DNA of 46,432 nucleotides from Bacteroidetes bacterium MED-G21 (GCA_002457305.1 NTKG01000005.1:1-46432), one strand, 5' to 3'. Counted from the first letter of the stretch, positions 32,545 through 42,495 are shown. Program-made: numbers and translations. Notes: generated by a model from the letters alone, not told the origin.

Positions 32545-35321
32545 TTGTTTTTTACCCACTTTCGAGATAATTCACCGACTTTTATAATATAAATTCCTTT
32601 TGCCATTGAAGCTACATTAACTTTCGTTTTTGGAACTGTTATCTTGTCCTTATAAATTAATTTACCCTGAAGATCATAGATTTCATACAATTCTTCTTTA
32701 TTGGTTTCTATAATCAAATATTCTGATGCAGGATTAGGATAAATATGAATATTATTTTCTGGTTCAACTTCAGCAATTTCGATGACATCGTTAACAGATT
32801 GAATTTTTGTGGTATAAATTCCATTTCCATGTGTAGCCAACACAACTAAGCTGTCTTCAGCTCTTGTTTTAACTTGTTCACATACAACATTTCCAATGGT
32901 GTTGGCACCCATTTGTGTCCAATTTGTCTCCTGACCTTCTATTTTGTTTGTTGCGTAAAGTCCAGTACTTGTAGCTACAAAATATAGGGTATCTTCTCCT
33001 AAAGGCATAATGGATGCCCATCTAAATGAAGGTCCGTCACCACCTCCATTTGATTGTTGTTCTAAATTACCTCCTGCACGCGACCATGTTTCTCCACCAT
33101 CTGTCGTATAATATATACTATAGACTTCGTAGTTTGAAAACACTGTTAATGCTACATCCCCATCGTTTGGATGAATAGCTATATTATTAATGTATCCAGA
33201 ACTAGGAAATGCGTCTAGAGGTGCCATTCCAATACCTGTTTGATAATTATTCGTGATTTCCGTAATTATTGGTTCATTGCTATTTGCATTATCCACTCTG
33301 TATAATTCCTTAGAATTTGTACCTACATACAACCTGTTAATTGGATTTCCTTTTGTAGAACTTATACAGCTAATTTCTCGACCTGATAGATTCAAATCAA
33401 TGGCTTCTATCCATTCATCACTAATAGAGTCCCATTCATTAGTTAAAGGGATGTTATTTAAATTTGAATGTCTCCAAATTGTTGTTTCGTCAGGATAATA
33501 CATAATGTTATCTGTAAAAGGATCTACAACAAATGGATGTATAAACATTTGCTCCTCAGGACCGATAGGATCTATTCTTCTTAGTCCTGTTCTATTACCA
33601 TTTTCATCTATGGTAATTTTGTATACTTTACCGTTTTGAATTGACATGTAATAAACTTCCTCGTCAGCTGTAAAATGAGCAAATGCTCCGTCTCCATTTA
33701 ATGGCATTACCCATGGTGCATTTGGGTCTTCAGAATTGGTAAAGAAATTTCCATTATCTTGAAATCCACCCAATATACTATTTGTAGCCTGATGTTCATT
33801 AATTGTTGCTGTATAGAGTTGTGTACTGTAATACCCATTGTTAAGAGAATTCCATTCTACGTCTTCAGCCAAATAATTATCACTGATAAACAAGCCACCA
33901 TCATTAGCGTTAATGATACTGTTTGGAGATGAAGGAATAAAAGCAACTTCATGCTGATCTGGGTGATGTGTATCATAGATTTGAAAATCAGGAAAATTGG
34001 TTCCTTTTTGGTAACCACCAATTTGGTTTACATTATCCATAGTACTAAAACCATCGGTAGAAACATAAAGGTTTGTACCTCCAAGGAAAATATGATTTTC
34101 ATCAAATGGGCTAATTGCAATAGTAAGATTATATGATCCTTGAGCGTAAAAATTATCGAAGTTACTTCCAATTCCAGTTGGAATGTTTAATGATAAATCT
34201 TCCCATACACCCATTTGTGAGGTAGTATCTTCTATCGAATAAGTGTATTTCCATAAGCTACAATGTTCTGTTTCATCACTAAATGTGATTGATGCTTGAC
34301 CGGCATTAGGTGTTACCGCAATAAAATATACTTCATTTTCATTATGAGGGTTGATTGCCATTTTTATTCGATCGTATGTGGATGGCCAGTCTTCCGGTAA
34401 AATATTATTCCATTCTATGCCATTTTCACTTCTCCAAATACCTTTGTCAACACCATCACTACTTAATGAGGCATATACCACACCTTCTGTACTCACTTCA
34501 ATTTCAGAAAAATAAGCACTATTAGATCCAGAACCTAGGACACTGGTCCAATTTTCGCCGCCATCTTGACTTCTGTGAATGGCACCATAAGTGGCTGCGT
34601 AAATTAAATCTAAGCTGTCATTTGAAGGGTCGATTTCAATATCCCAAATTAAGTCCCATATTTCATCAAATTCTTCAGGAGTATTGGAAGCTGTACTTGA
34701 TAATGAATTCCATGTTTGACCATTGTCATTAGATTTATACATTCCGTTTCCAAAGAAATATGCATCATTGCCAGAGGCAGAGTTACCATAAGCTTCTCCA
34801 CTTCCATAATACCATGTAGCCGAATGTCCTTCTCGTGTGTCTTGCCGTAAACAAGTTACATTATGTAGCATTTCAGGACTTGTTAACTTAGTCCAAGAAT
34901 CTCCTTTATCTTCTGAACGCCACACACCTCCAGAAACACCTCCAGCCATGATGGTGTTTTCATCGGTAACATCAATAGCCATAGCACGTGTTCTTCCACC
35001 TACATTGTAGGGACCTCTAGCAATCCAATTAGTTTGTAATTTTGTGTTTTTAGGAATTGTTTGGGCAAATTTCAATTCTTTGGCTCTTATGTTATCTGGA
35101 ATTTTACCTTCAGGATTTAGCAACCTTGAAAAAGACCAATTTCTTAAGTTGTTTGGATTGGATTCTAAGCCGATACCCATTCCAGCGATTTTTACTTTCT
35201 TTTTATCAGCTTTTGCTTTGAGTTGTAGCTCAATTTGTGTTTTAATTTTTTGAGTTTTATAGTGTTTTATGCTGAAGTAACTTATAAATATAAGTGTAAT
35301 AAATGCAATTATTTTCTTCAT
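32541..35321 (-). CDS. Large BNR-repeat protein with T9SS sorting domain
   Basis: 926 residues from the ATG at 35321 (MKKIIAFITLIFISYFS), chosen because it begins the signal peptide; an in-frame Met 12 codons upstream adds a non-signal stretch. The body is a beta-propeller of sortilin/BNR type with Asp-box-like repeats (SNDNGQTW, SQDGGENW, TTDGGETW) starting after WIARGPYNVGGRTRAMA. The C-terminal about 75 residues are a type A sorting domain (YPNPASEYLIIET to the terminal KWVKNN). A surface-exposed or secreted protein is expected. No catalytic residues or substrate can be assigned. The stop overlaps prfC by 4 bp. Confidence 0.88.
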   Translation of the reverse strand: MKKIIAFITLIFISYFSIKHYKTQKIKTQIELQLKAKADKKKVKIAGMGIGLESNPNNLRNWSFSRLLNPEGKIPDNIRAKELKFAQTIPKNTKLQTNWIARGPYNVGGRTRAMAIDVTDENTIMAGGVSGGVWRSEDKGDSWTKLTSPEMLHNVTCLRQDTREGHSATWYYGSGEAYGNSASGNDAYFFGNGMYKSNDNGQTWNSLSSTASNTPEEFDEIWDLIWDIEIDPSNDSLDLIYAATYGAIHRSQDGGENWTSVLGSGSNSAYFSEIEVSTEGVVYASLSSDGVDKGIWRSENGIEWNNILPEDWPSTYDRIKMAINPHNENEVYFIAVTPNAGQASITFSDETEHCSLWKYTYSIEDTTSQMGVWEDLSLNIPTGIGSNFDNFYAQGSYNLTIAISPFDENHIFLGGTNLYVSTDGFSTMDNVNQIGGYQKGTNFPDFQIYDTHHPDQHEVAFIPSSPNSIINANDGGLFISDNYLAEDVEWNSLNNGYYSTQLYTATINEHQATNSILGGFQDNGNFFTNSEDPNAPWVMPLNGDGAFAHFTADEEVYYMSIQNGKVYKITIDENGNRTGLRRIDPIGPEEQMFIHPFVVDPFTDNIMYYPDETTIWRHSNLNNIPLTNEWDSISDEWIEAIDLNLSGREISCISSTKGNPINRLYVGTNSKELYRVDNANSNEPIITEITNNYQTGIGMAPLDAFPSSGYINNIAIHPNDGDVALTVFSNYEVYSIYYTTDGGETWSRAGGNLEQQSNGGGDGPSFRWASIMPLGEDTLYFVATSTGLYATNKIEGQETNWTQMGANTIGNVVCEQVKTRAEDSLVVLATHGNGIYTTKIQSVNDVIEIAEVEPENNIHIYPNPASEYLIIETNKEELYEIYDLQGKLIYKDKITVPKTKVNVASMAKGIYIIKVGELSRKWVKNN

Positions 35322-35352
35322 GATAGGAGGTTTGTAATTGAATTTGTTCACA

Positions 35353-35388
35353 AACAAAAAAACCTCAACTAAAGATGAGGCTTTTTAA
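35353..35388 (-). terminator. Terminator downstream of the PhoD-like gene
   Basis: The stem CCTCA/TGAGG (35363-35367 with 35376-35380), extended by flanking A/T pairs, is bordered by A and T runs on both sides. On the minus strand it ends the PhoD-like transcript before the BNR gene begins. Confidence 0.75.
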
Positions 35389-35396
35389 AAATCTAT

Positions 35397-36716
35397 TTAG
35401 TAAGAGATTTCTGTTTGGTGTATTCTTTTTTTGAAAACTTCTTTACCTATTTCATTATACACTTGAATACTGCAAATACGTTTGCGGTAATCACCTTCAA
35501 CCTTTATACGTGCAAAGTTACCATCAAATAAGCCTTCAGGACTTAAACCAGGGAATTTGAGCTCGTAGAGAGGGTAGGCATATTCTCTTTCTTCTTTTAT
35601 AAGTTCTGTTTTATCTGTGTCTCCAGTAATAAATACGACACCATTAATGCGAGATAGGTGTAGTCTTTCCATGAGCTCTTCATATTCTTTTGAGTAATCT
35701 TGAAAAGGTTCATCGTCTTCTCCTTCTGATAAAATACTATTTCCACAAATAATGAATTTAAATGCAGCATTAGAGCCCATAATTTCATTGATAAAACGAT
35801 TCATTTGATTGTCTCCGAAAAATTGAGGGTCGTCTTGATTTAAAGCTGTTTTAAACATTCGGTTATCCATCATAAATATTTCCACATCTTCATAATCATA
35901 ACGTTTGTATACACCATATTCTCTAAATGTATAATTGTATATCTTTTTAGGTGCATTAGGCCAGAATAAATTAAAAGCCATTAATGTAGAGTCTTTAAGA
36001 GCAAAACGTGTGTCTGAAGTATTTAATCCAAAATCTTTATCGTTCCAAGTAGCAATATGAGGCATCTGTTTCATGAAGTGATTCACGCTTTGACGCTTTC
36101 TTATGGATTTGTATTTTTCAAGCATTTTTTTGAATGAGTTGGATTCACTTTTATTGAATGAAACATTATTACCCATCCAAACCATAAAGTCAGATTCAAC
36201 TTCTGACATGGCATCGAGAATTTGATCACCCTTGTCATTATCATGAGATAAATTCAAATTGTGTCCTAAAAGGAAGTATATGTCAGCTAAAAAATTGCGT
36301 GGCGTATAGATTTCCATCTCTTCTTCTACCATTACAGAATCTAAATAAATTTCTACATGGTATTCTGAGTCAGGAATTAATTCTTCTAGAGTAAGAACAA
36401 CTGGTATCTCATCTCCATTATTATAATCAGATATATGAAAGTCAAACCAGCTTGAGTTGTTAAAACTTTTTGGGTCTGTAAGATCGTAAACTAAGGTTTT
36501 GTTTCGGTCTTCATCAAAATTTTCCAGTTTAATAGTAACTTTTTTTGTTTCTTTTGAGACTAAAAGCCACATCTGAGCATGATAGTTATCAATGTAAGAA
36601 AGCATAGGCCCTGCAATCAATTTAGATGCTTCTTCACCCGTAGTTTTCTTTTGTGCAAAAGATGAATTTATATTTAGCAATAATGCTGAAGCTAATAAAA
36701 GTAAATATTTGTTCAT
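35397..36716 (-). CDS. PhoD-like phosphatase-fold protein with degenerate active site
   Basis: 439 residues from the ATG at 36716, the start of the signal peptide (to about residue 21, SFAQ). An N-terminal Ig-like domain precedes a metallophosphatase-like domain. It aligns by eye with Bacteroidota PhoD-like proteins: the GDN metal motif is MGNN, the WDDHDYG motif is WNDKDFG and the SGDRHHTEL motif is TGDTDKTEL. The metal-binding Asp and His residues are thus largely replaced, and the usual Cys motif before them is not visible. It is probably a non-catalytic exported relative. It has its own terminator and follows the PPIase pair on the same strand. Confidence 0.72.
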   Translation of the reverse strand: MNKYLLLLASALLLNINSSFAQKKTTGEEASKLIAGPMLSYIDNYHAQMWLLVSKETKKVTIKLENFDEDRNKTLVYDLTDPKSFNNSSWFDFHISDYNNGDEIPVVLTLEELIPDSEYHVEIYLDSVMVEEEMEIYTPRNFLADIYFLLGHNLNLSHDNDKGDQILDAMSEVESDFMVWMGNNVSFNKSESNSFKKMLEKYKSIRKRQSVNHFMKQMPHIATWNDKDFGLNTSDTRFALKDSTLMAFNLFWPNAPKKIYNYTFREYGVYKRYDYEDVEIFMMDNRMFKTALNQDDPQFFGDNQMNRFINEIMGSNAAFKFIICGNSILSEGEDDEPFQDYSKEYEELMERLHLSRINGVVFITGDTDKTELIKEEREYAYPLYELKFPGLSPEGLFDGNFARIKVEGDYRKRICSIQVYNEIGKEVFKKRIHQTEISY

Positions 36717-36769
36717 TGTTGTTGTTGTTTTGACTATCAAAGCGTAAATATATGCAAATTGTACCTAAA

Positions 36770-36800
36770 CAAAAACCCCACCAAAAAGTGGGGTTTTAAA
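36770..36800 (-). terminator. Rho-independent terminator of the PPIase operon
   Basis: A 10-bp perfect stem AAAACCCCAC/GTGGGGTTTT (36772-36781 with 36788-36797) around a 6-nt loop, with T-rich flank on the minus strand, just past the PPIase stop. Confidence 0.85.
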
Positions 36801-36820
36801 ATAAAATATTAATAGTTTAT

Positions 36821-37765
36821 TTATTTCACATCTACCAATTCCACATCAAACTCTAAAGTAGCCTTGGCGGGAATTACAGGAGGATAACCTCTTTCTCCGT
36901 AAGCCAAGTGAAACGGAATTACAAAAGTTGCTTTTCCGCCTACTTTGAGTTGAGCCACTCCTTCATCCCAACCTTTAATTACTCTTCCAGCTCCTAATGG
37001 GAAGTCAATAGGGTCGCCACGTTCAATAGAAGAGTCAAATACAGTACCATCCATTAAACGACCAGTATAGTGCACAGAAACAGTTTTCCCCACTATTGCA
37101 TCCATACCAGATCCTTCTACTTCATTAGCAATAATTAAACCGGATTCAGTTGTTCGCGCATCAGGATATTTTTCTTCAATTTGTTTCTTTAAAGTTAAAT
37201 TGGCTTCCTTTTCTTTCTCTTTTTGCTTTGTTTCGAAGTTTTTAAGTTCGTTTGCAAATAGGGTAGGTGCATCAAAGTTATTTGCCGCATCACCAACTCT
37301 TTTGATGTTCATTTTTTCTATGAAATCATCTTGAACAATACTATTTACGACCTCCATTCCTTCAATGACATTACCGAATACAGTGTGTTTGTTATCTAGC
37401 CAGTCTGTAGCTAAATGTGTAATGAAAAATTGAGAGCCATTTGTTCCAGGACCGGCATTTGCCATAGACAATACGCCTGGTCCTGAATGTTTTAAATCTG
37501 GATGAAATTCGTCAGGAAAGTTATATCCAGGTCCACCAGCTCCCGATCCTTTTGGACATCCACCTTGAACCATAAAATTGTCAATAACACGATGAAATTT
37601 TAAGCCATCGTAATAAGGGACACCTTCAGTTTTTTCATTATTAGGTATGTTTCCTTCGGCCAAACCAACAAAATTGGCAACGGTCATAGGGCATTTTTCA
37701 AACTCTAAGGATAAAAGAATATTTCCTTTGTTGGTTTGAATTTCTGCGTAAAGTCCTTCTTTCAT
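36821..37765 (-). CDS. Cyclophilin-FKBP fusion peptidyl-prolyl isomerase (cytoplasmic-type copy)
   Basis: 314 residues. The cyclophilin-type domain covers about 1-150 ([18 protein letters not shown], the active-site region [13 protein letters not shown], then [10 protein letters not shown] and [12 protein letters not shown]). A charged helical linker follows (about 165-205). The FKBP domain is at about 215-314 ([18 protein letters not shown], then [20 protein letters not shown] and the [13 protein letters not shown] end). Both domains look intact. There is no signal peptide, in contrast to the upstream paralogue, so it probably acts in the cytoplasm. It lies 11 bp downstream of that paralogue in one operon. 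Confidence 0.92.
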   Translation of the reverse strand: MKEGLYAEIQTNKGNILLSLEFEKCPMTVANFVGLAEGNIPNNEKTEGVPYYDGLKFHRVIDNFMVQGGCPKGSGAGGPGYNFPDEFHPDLKHSGPGVLSMANAGPGTNGSQFFITHLATDWLDNKHTVFGNVIEGMEVVNSIVQDDFIEKMNIKRVGDAANNFDAPTLFANELKNFETKQKEKEKEANLTLKKQIEEKYPDARTTESGLIIANEVEGSGMDAIVGKTVSVHYTGRLMDGTVFDSSIERGDPIDFPLGAGRVIKGWDEGVAQLKVGGKATFVIPFHLAYGERGYPPVIPAKATLEFDVELVDVK

Positions 37766-37776
37766 TACTAATTTTT

Positions 37777-38856
37777 TTAGTGTTGGTGATCGTGATCGTG
37801 GTCATGGTCATGATCATCAGCATCTTTTTTAACGATTTCAATTAATTCTACATCAAAAATTAAGGTCGCGTTTGGAGGTATTACACCACCAGCACCTCTT
37901 GCGCCGTAGCCCAATTCTGAAGGTATAATTAATTTTGCTTTTCCACCTACAGACAATAAAGCGATGCCTTCATCCCATCCTTGGATAACTCTGCCTACAC
38001 CAATAGGGAATTCGATAGGCTTACCTCGTTTAACAGATGAGTCAAATACAGTTCCGTCTACCAATGAGCCTGTATAATGAACCTTCACAACATCAGAGGC
38101 TTTTGGTTTGTCTCCTGTACCTTCATTTTCTATAAAATACATTAAACCACTAGCTGTTTTTGTTGCTCCAACGGTGAGCTCATTTAATTTAGCTTTTTCA
38201 GCAGCTTCTTTTTCAGCAGCAATTTGCTTTGCTTTTTCTTGTTCTTGATTAAAGACTTTTGGGGCGTCGAATTTTTTTGCTGTTCTACCATTTCTAATAA
38301 TTTTTACTGAAACGATTGAATCGTCTTTTTCAATTGCATTTACAACACTTTGAGAAATAGAATCGAGTACATGACCAAATACAGAGTGCTTTCCGTCCAG
38401 CCATGGTGTTTCTTTATGAGTAATAAAAAATTGAGAGCCATTTGTGGAAGGCCCTGAATTAGCCATTGATAAAATTCCAGGTCCTGAATGTTTTAAGTCT
38501 TCATGAAATTCGTCAGCAAATGAATAGCCTGGATCTCCAGATCCATTGCCTTGTGGGCATCCTCCTTGAATCATAAAGTCTTTTATGACACGGTGAAACT
38601 TTAGACCATCGTAGTAAGGTACACCTGCTTCCTTTTCATCATTTTCCATTTCTCCCTCTGCTAGCGCTACAAAATTAGCTACTGTAAGGGGTGTTTTTTG
38701 AAATTCTAATACCAGGTTAATAACACCTTTATTTGTGTTAATTTGAGCAAACATACCATTGTCTTTTATAGACTTTGGATTTAAAATTTCCTCTGAGCCA
38801 CAAGATTGTAGACCAAGCGCTAATAATAAGCTGTAAATAAAAAATACTTTTTTCAT
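37777..38856 (-). CDS. Cyclophilin-FKBP fusion peptidyl-prolyl isomerase (lipoprotein copy)
   Basis: 359 residues with a lipoprotein signal (LGLQSCGS, lipidated Cys19), so it is likely anchored in the envelope. The cyclophilin domain covers about 33-190 with [13 protein letters not shown] and [11 protein letters not shown] Lys/Glu/Ala-rich linker is followed by the FKBP domain (about 245-340, [18 protein letters not shown] to the [12 protein letters not shown] end). The C-terminus is a His/Asp-rich tail of alternating Asp-His, a possible metal-binding segment. It is a tandem paralogue of the gene that follows, differing by export signal and tail. A 7/8 -7 element (TATATTCG, minus strand) lies about 30 bp upstream. 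Confidence 0.92.
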   Translation of the reverse strand: MKKVFFIYSLLLALGLQSCGSEEILNPKSIKDNGMFAQINTNKGVINLVLEFQKTPLTVANFVALAEGEMENDEKEAGVPYYDGLKFHRVIKDFMIQGGCPQGNGSGDPGYSFADEFHEDLKHSGPGILSMANSGPSTNGSQFFITHKETPWLDGKHSVFGHVLDSISQSVVNAIEKDDSIVSVKIIRNGRTAKKFDAPKVFNQEQEKAKQIAAEKEAAEKAKLNELTVGATKTASGLMYFIENEGTGDKPKASDVVKVHYTGSLVDGTVFDSSVKRGKPIEFPIGVGRVIQGWDEGIALLSVGGKAKLIIPSELGYGARGAGGVIPPNATLIFDVELIEIVKKDADDHDHDHDHDHQH

Positions 38857-38932
38857 TATTTTAATTTTAAGAATAGATTAGTGTTGCGAATATACTGTAT
38901 TTAAATAAGGATTCTTTTTGATTTAACAAAGT

Positions 38933-39952
38933 TTAGCAATTCGCTATGAGTTCTTCTTTGAATTCTGGTAATACTTTTTTCAATTTAGCAATCGCTTCTT
39001 CCAGAGTTCCTTCATACATTCCTCCGGCAGCGTTAATGTGTCCACCACCATTAAAATACTTTACTGATAGTAAGTTTGCTCGGAAATCTTTCAAACTACG
39101 GAAGGAAATTTTTACTTTTTCATCGTATTGAATAAAGAATGCTGTAAACACAATGCCATTAATAGATAAAGCATAATTTACAAACCCTTCGGTATCGCCT
39201 TTTTCAAAGTTAAATTTATTAAGCTCTTCAATACTCAAGCTCATTATCGCTGTATGGTATTCTGGTAGAACTTCTAATTTTTCACTCAGGCAATAACCCA
39301 ATAATTTTAAGCGACTCTCTTTGTTGTTGTCGAAAAGTTTTTGGTGAATATCAGCTTGATCAAGTCCCAAATTTATAAGGGCAGCGGCAATTTCATGTGT
39401 TCTTGCATCTACAGAAGAAAATCGGAACGAGCCGGTGTCGGTTACCAAACCAGTATAAATACATTTGGCAACATCTATATTAACTTGGTCTTTCCAAGCC
39501 ATATCTTCTATGAAATCGAAGATGAGTTGTGCTGTGGAGCAAATATTAGGTTCTGAAAAGACGATGTCTGCAAAATCACTTGGATCTTGGTGATGGTCAA
39601 TCATTACAAATTTACCAGAACTTTGTTCTAATGCTTTACACATCATATCTGTTCTTCGTAAATCGTTAAAATCCAAACAGAATATTAATTCTGCTTCATT
39701 AATGTGTTGCTTTGCTAGTTCTTCTTCGCCTTCAAACTCAACTACATCATCGTTAAATGGCAGCCAGTGTAAAAACTCTGCATAGCTGTTTGGAACTACA
39801 ACAGATACTTTATGGCCTAAGGCTTTCAATACCTGATACAGCGCCAAAGAAGAACCCATGGCATCACCATCAGGACCACGGTGAGTGGTAATGAGAATAT
39901 TAGGTTCCTTTTCAAGTTCTGCTTTAACAGCTTTATGGTTGTGATTTTTCAT
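38933..39952 (-). CDS. DHH-family phosphoesterase, NrnA-type
   Basis: 339 residues from the ATG at 39952; an upstream in-frame Met at 40075 would run into ndk, and the ATG here sits just after a promoter element. DHH domain motifs: THRGPDGDA (23-31), [10 protein letters not shown] (with the DHH triad) and TDTGSFRF. The DHHA1 domain ends with [10 protein letters not shown]. NrnA-type enzymes degrade nano-RNA and dephosphorylate pAp. It is divergent from ndk over 64 bp and has a -7 element TAATTTTG on the minus strand at 39959-39966. Confidence 0.9.
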   Translation of the reverse strand: MKNHNHKAVKAELEKEPNILITTHRGPDGDAMGSSLALYQVLKALGHKVSVVVPNSYAEFLHWLPFNDDVVEFEGEEELAKQHINEAELIFCLDFNDLRRTDMMCKALEQSSGKFVMIDHHQDPSDFADIVFSEPNICSTAQLIFDFIEDMAWKDQVNIDVAKCIYTGLVTDTGSFRFSSVDARTHEIAAALINLGLDQADIHQKLFDNNKESRLKLLGYCLSEKLEVLPEYHTAIMSLSIEELNKFNFEKGDTEGFVNYALSINGIVFTAFFIQYDEKVKISFRSLKDFRANLLSVKYFNGGGHINAAGGMYEGTLEEAIAKLKKVLPEFKEELIANC

Positions 39953-39958
39953 AGAAGG

Positions 39959-39966
39959 CAAAATTA
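39959..39966 (-). promoter_or_regulatory. -7 promoter element of the DHH phosphoesterase gene
   Basis: TAATTTTG on the minus strand, perfect TAnnTTTG, only 6 bp upstream of the ATG, implying a very short or absent leader. Confidence 0.45.
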
Positions 39967-40016
39967 GTGATTTCTCAAAGATTTTACTTATTTTCGCGGC
40001 GAATAAAAACAAGACA

Positions 40017-40436
40017 ATGGCTACAAACAGAACATTTACCATGCTAAAGCCTGATGCTGTCGCGAACGGATACATCGGAGCTATTTTAGAAAAGATTACT
40101 GCTGCAGGATTCCGTATCGTTGCAATGAAAATGACTCAATTAACCAAAGCTGATGCTGAAGCATTTTATGCGATTCATGCAGAGCGTCCTTTTTTCGGCG
40201 AGTTGGTAGAATATATGACTTCAGGTCCTATTGTATCGGCTGTACTAGAGAAGGATAATGCTGTTGAGGACTTTCGTACTTTAATAGGCGCTACAAATCC
40301 AGCTGAAGCCGCAGAAGGAACGATTCGTAAAATGTATGCTGAATCTATATCTGCAAATGCTGTTCACGGTTCAGATTCTGATGAAAATGCTGCGATTGAA
40401 GCTGCATTTCATTTTGCAGGTAGAGAACACTTCTAA
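40017..40436 (+). CDS. ndk: Nucleoside diphosphate kinase
   Basis: 139 residues. Lys11 in FTMLKPDAV and the phosphorylated His117 in NAVHGSDS match the family; length is standard. It transfers the terminal phosphate between nucleoside triphosphates and diphosphates in the cytoplasm. A 7/8 -7 element (TATTTTCG, 39989-39996) lies about 20 bp upstream, within 30 bp of the divergent DHH promoter. A strong bidirectional terminator follows. Confidence 0.97.
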   Translation: MATNRTFTMLKPDAVANGYIGAILEKITAAGFRIVAMKMTQLTKADAEAFYAIHAERPFFGELVEYMTSGPIVSAVLEKDNAVEDFRTLIGATNPAEAAEGTIRKMYAESISANAVHGSDSDENAAIEAAFHFAGREHF

Positions 40437-40453
40437 TACTTTTAATTTTTAGA

Positions 40454-40486
40454 CAAAAAAAGCCGCTCATTGAGCGGCTTTTTTAT
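40454..40486. terminator. Bidirectional Rho-independent terminator
   Basis: AAAAAAGCCGCTCA pairs with TGAGCGGCTTTTTT, flanked by A and T runs. It serves ndk (+) and the C1 peptidase (-) and shares the arms AAAAAAGCCGCT/AGCGGCTTTTTT with the terminator at 29193. Confidence 0.9.
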
Positions 40487-40501
40487 TCTTAAAGAATAGG
40501 T

Positions 40502-41698
40502 TTATTTAATCCCTAATTTCTTTTTGATGTTTTTTGGTACTGCATCTTTGTGCAACATAATGTCCATGGTTTTGTATTCTACAAAGGCTTCAGAAGCGTA
40601 GAAGTAACCATCGCAATCGTTGTAGCTTGTGCCCCATGAATTTTTAATGATGTAATATTTTTTTCCAGTTTGATCCTTTACAATACCAGTCATATGCATT
40701 CCGTGATCGTCTGTGGTTTCGTAATTGTCAAATGCCAGTTGTCGCATTTCTTGAGTAATTTCTTTTTCCTCGCATGGTGCATCAAAAACAGTGCTTTCTT
40801 TTGCTGCCCCGGCATCAGAGAAGTTTTTATTGTCTTTTCCTGACTTTTTAATTTTTGCACCATCTAAAGGTACCAAAGCCATTCCTTGACGGAATGAAAA
40901 ACCTTCTTCAGAAACATCCGATGCCCAAGCCAAAGAATAGTCATTCATTAAGGCGTGGTCAATCACTTCCATCATTTCATTCATTGGTACATTATACACT
41001 TCTTTCATCATCCAATTGTCTGGTACTTCTATGATAAATTCATCATAAAATGGATGGTGTGTAAATGAGCTGATGAATACATAATCGTCTGCATTAAAGT
41101 TTAGAGATTTTGCAAAAGACTTTGGTGTGTATTTTTTTCCTTTGTAGGAAAATTCGCTAGGCATTTCTCCTAGGTACGTGTCTAATACTGCTTCGTAAGC
41201 AGGTTTCCATAAAGGTGTTAATGTTTCTTGCTCTGCATCTACAACGGCTTTCACCATGCCTAAAAGAACATGATCCATTTCGCCGTGGTTAAACTTTTCT
41301 TCATTTGCTGGCCTTCCCGTGTATGCTTCTATGGGTACAATACCGTGGGCCTTGATCATTTCACTAACATCGTGAAAAGCACCACCTGGTCCAAAGTTTA
41401 GATTCCCGTGCATACGCACATATCTCTCTGCTTTGTCAGAATAGGTGTTACGCACGATAAACATTTCTGACAATTCGTGTTTTCCTCCACCCAAACGCAT
41501 GATCTCAGATTCGATAAACGACAAACCAGAAAAACTCCAACAAGTACCTGTTCTTCCTTGGCTTTCTACATCTGTAGCCTCAATGTCGGTAACTACAGTA
41601 AATTCATAGTCACTTCCTTCTTTATTGGTTATTTTGTCTTGTGCTTGAACCGAGATAAATAGTCCAGCAGATAGCGTAAACAAAGCTATTTTTTTCAT
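40502..41698 (-). CDS. Exported C1-family (papain-like, bleomycin hydrolase type) peptidase
   Basis: 398 residues. The signal peptide covers about 1-20 (SVQAQ). The papain-like domain carries the nucleophile Cys53 (GRTGTCWSFSG), a His in DDHGMHMTG and an Asn in IIKNSWGTSYNDC. Overall similarity is to PepC/bleomycin hydrolase, normally a cytosolic cysteine peptidase. The leader peptide shows this one is exported, as in several Bacteroidota homologues. It has its own terminator. Confidence 0.9.
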   Translation of the reverse strand: MKKIALFTLSAGLFISVQAQDKITNKEGSDYEFTVVTDIEATDVESQGRTGTCWSFSGLSFIESEIMRLGGGKHELSEMFIVRNTYSDKAERYVRMHGNLNFGPGGAFHDVSEMIKAHGIVPIEAYTGRPANEEKFNHGEMDHVLLGMVKAVVDAEQETLTPLWKPAYEAVLDTYLGEMPSEFSYKGKKYTPKSFAKSLNFNADDYVFISSFTHHPFYDEFIIEVPDNWMMKEVYNVPMNEMMEVIDHALMNDYSLAWASDVSEEGFSFRQGMALVPLDGAKIKKSGKDNKNFSDAGAAKESTVFDAPCEEKEITQEMRQLAFDNYETTDDHGMHMTGIVKDQTGKKYYIIKNSWGTSYNDCDGYFYASEAFVEYKTMDIMLHKDAVPKNIKKKLGIK

Positions 41699-41806
41699 TG
41701 TGTAAGAATTTAAATTTTTGTGCCCGCAAGTTATTGATTTAAGCCTAAATAAAAAATGGTAAATTATTAAGTGTTACTTTTTTATTAGTTTAATAAAATG
41801 TTTCGT

Positions 41807-42481
41807 TTAAAATTCTTTCACTTCCTCCCCAAACTTGAGACCTAATTTTTTACGAATTAGAGATGTGCTGGCGTATAGTAGAGGTGTGTCTATAAAAGCA
41901 CAGAGCATTTTAAAGAGACAACCGTCAAGAATAAATTGTATGATTTCAGAATTGGACCTTATTCCTAAAAATAAAACGCATACGACAAGTGTGGTATCTA
42001 CCAGCTGAGAAAATACAGTAGAGAAATTATTTCTGAGCCACAAGTGTTTGCCAGCTGTTTTTTCTTTCCAGAAATGATAGATACGCACATCAATTAATTG
42101 AGCACAGAGGTATGCTGTCATGGAGGCAAATATAACCCGCCACGAATTGCCGAATACTTTGTTAAAGGTGTCATCATCTACCGGAGAACCTTCAATAGCG
42201 GTAAATTGTTGTGCGAGTAAAAGCACTCCTAATACAAATAAGGAAGCCCCAAATCCGGCCCAAACGATTCGCGCCGTTTTCTTTTTTCCATAAATCTCAG
42301 AGAGAATATCTGTAATCAAAAATGTGATTGGGTAGGGCAGTACCCCTGCAGAAATAACAAAGGTTTTAAAGCCCAGGTCAATCGTTATAAACTTATTTGC
42401 AATAAGGTTACAAACAACCAAAGCCGCGATAAATATCGCGGCCAGGTAGAGGTATATTTTTTTTGACTTTTCAGTATTCAA
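41807..42481 (-). CDS. Queuosine precursor transporter (YhhQ/VUT family)
   Basis: 224 residues with about six hydrophobic segments. The family pattern CNLIANKFITIDLG at the N-terminus, the PITFLITDILSEIYGKKKTARIVW region and VDTTLVVCVLFL match YhhQ-type transporters that import queuine or its precursors for tRNA modification. It lies 14 bp downstream of sppA, suggesting one transcript. Confidence 0.88.
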   Translation of the reverse strand: MNTEKSKKIYLYLAAIFIAALVVCNLIANKFITIDLGFKTFVISAGVLPYPITFLITDILSEIYGKKKTARIVWAGFGASLFVLGVLLLAQQFTAIEGSPVDDDTFNKVFGNSWRVIFASMTAYLCAQLIDVRIYHFWKEKTAGKHLWLRNNFSTVFSQLVDTTLVVCVLFLGIRSNSEIIQFILDGCLFKMLCAFIDTPLLYASTSLIRKKLGLKFGEEVKEF

Positions 42482-42495
42482 ATCAAAAAAATATT

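Noticed and set aside
35325-35333. AGGAGG-like sequence near the BNR protein start
   Set aside because: It lies on the plus strand, opposite to the gene, so it cannot be its ribosome binding site.
36716-36731. Run of GTT repeats before the PhoD-like gene
   Set aside because: A short simple repeat of about five units in the leader with no further signal.
39953-40075. 41-residue N-terminal extension of the DHH phosphoesterase
   Set aside because: It would run into the divergent ndk gene and cross the promoter region; the extra residues are the antisense of ndk.
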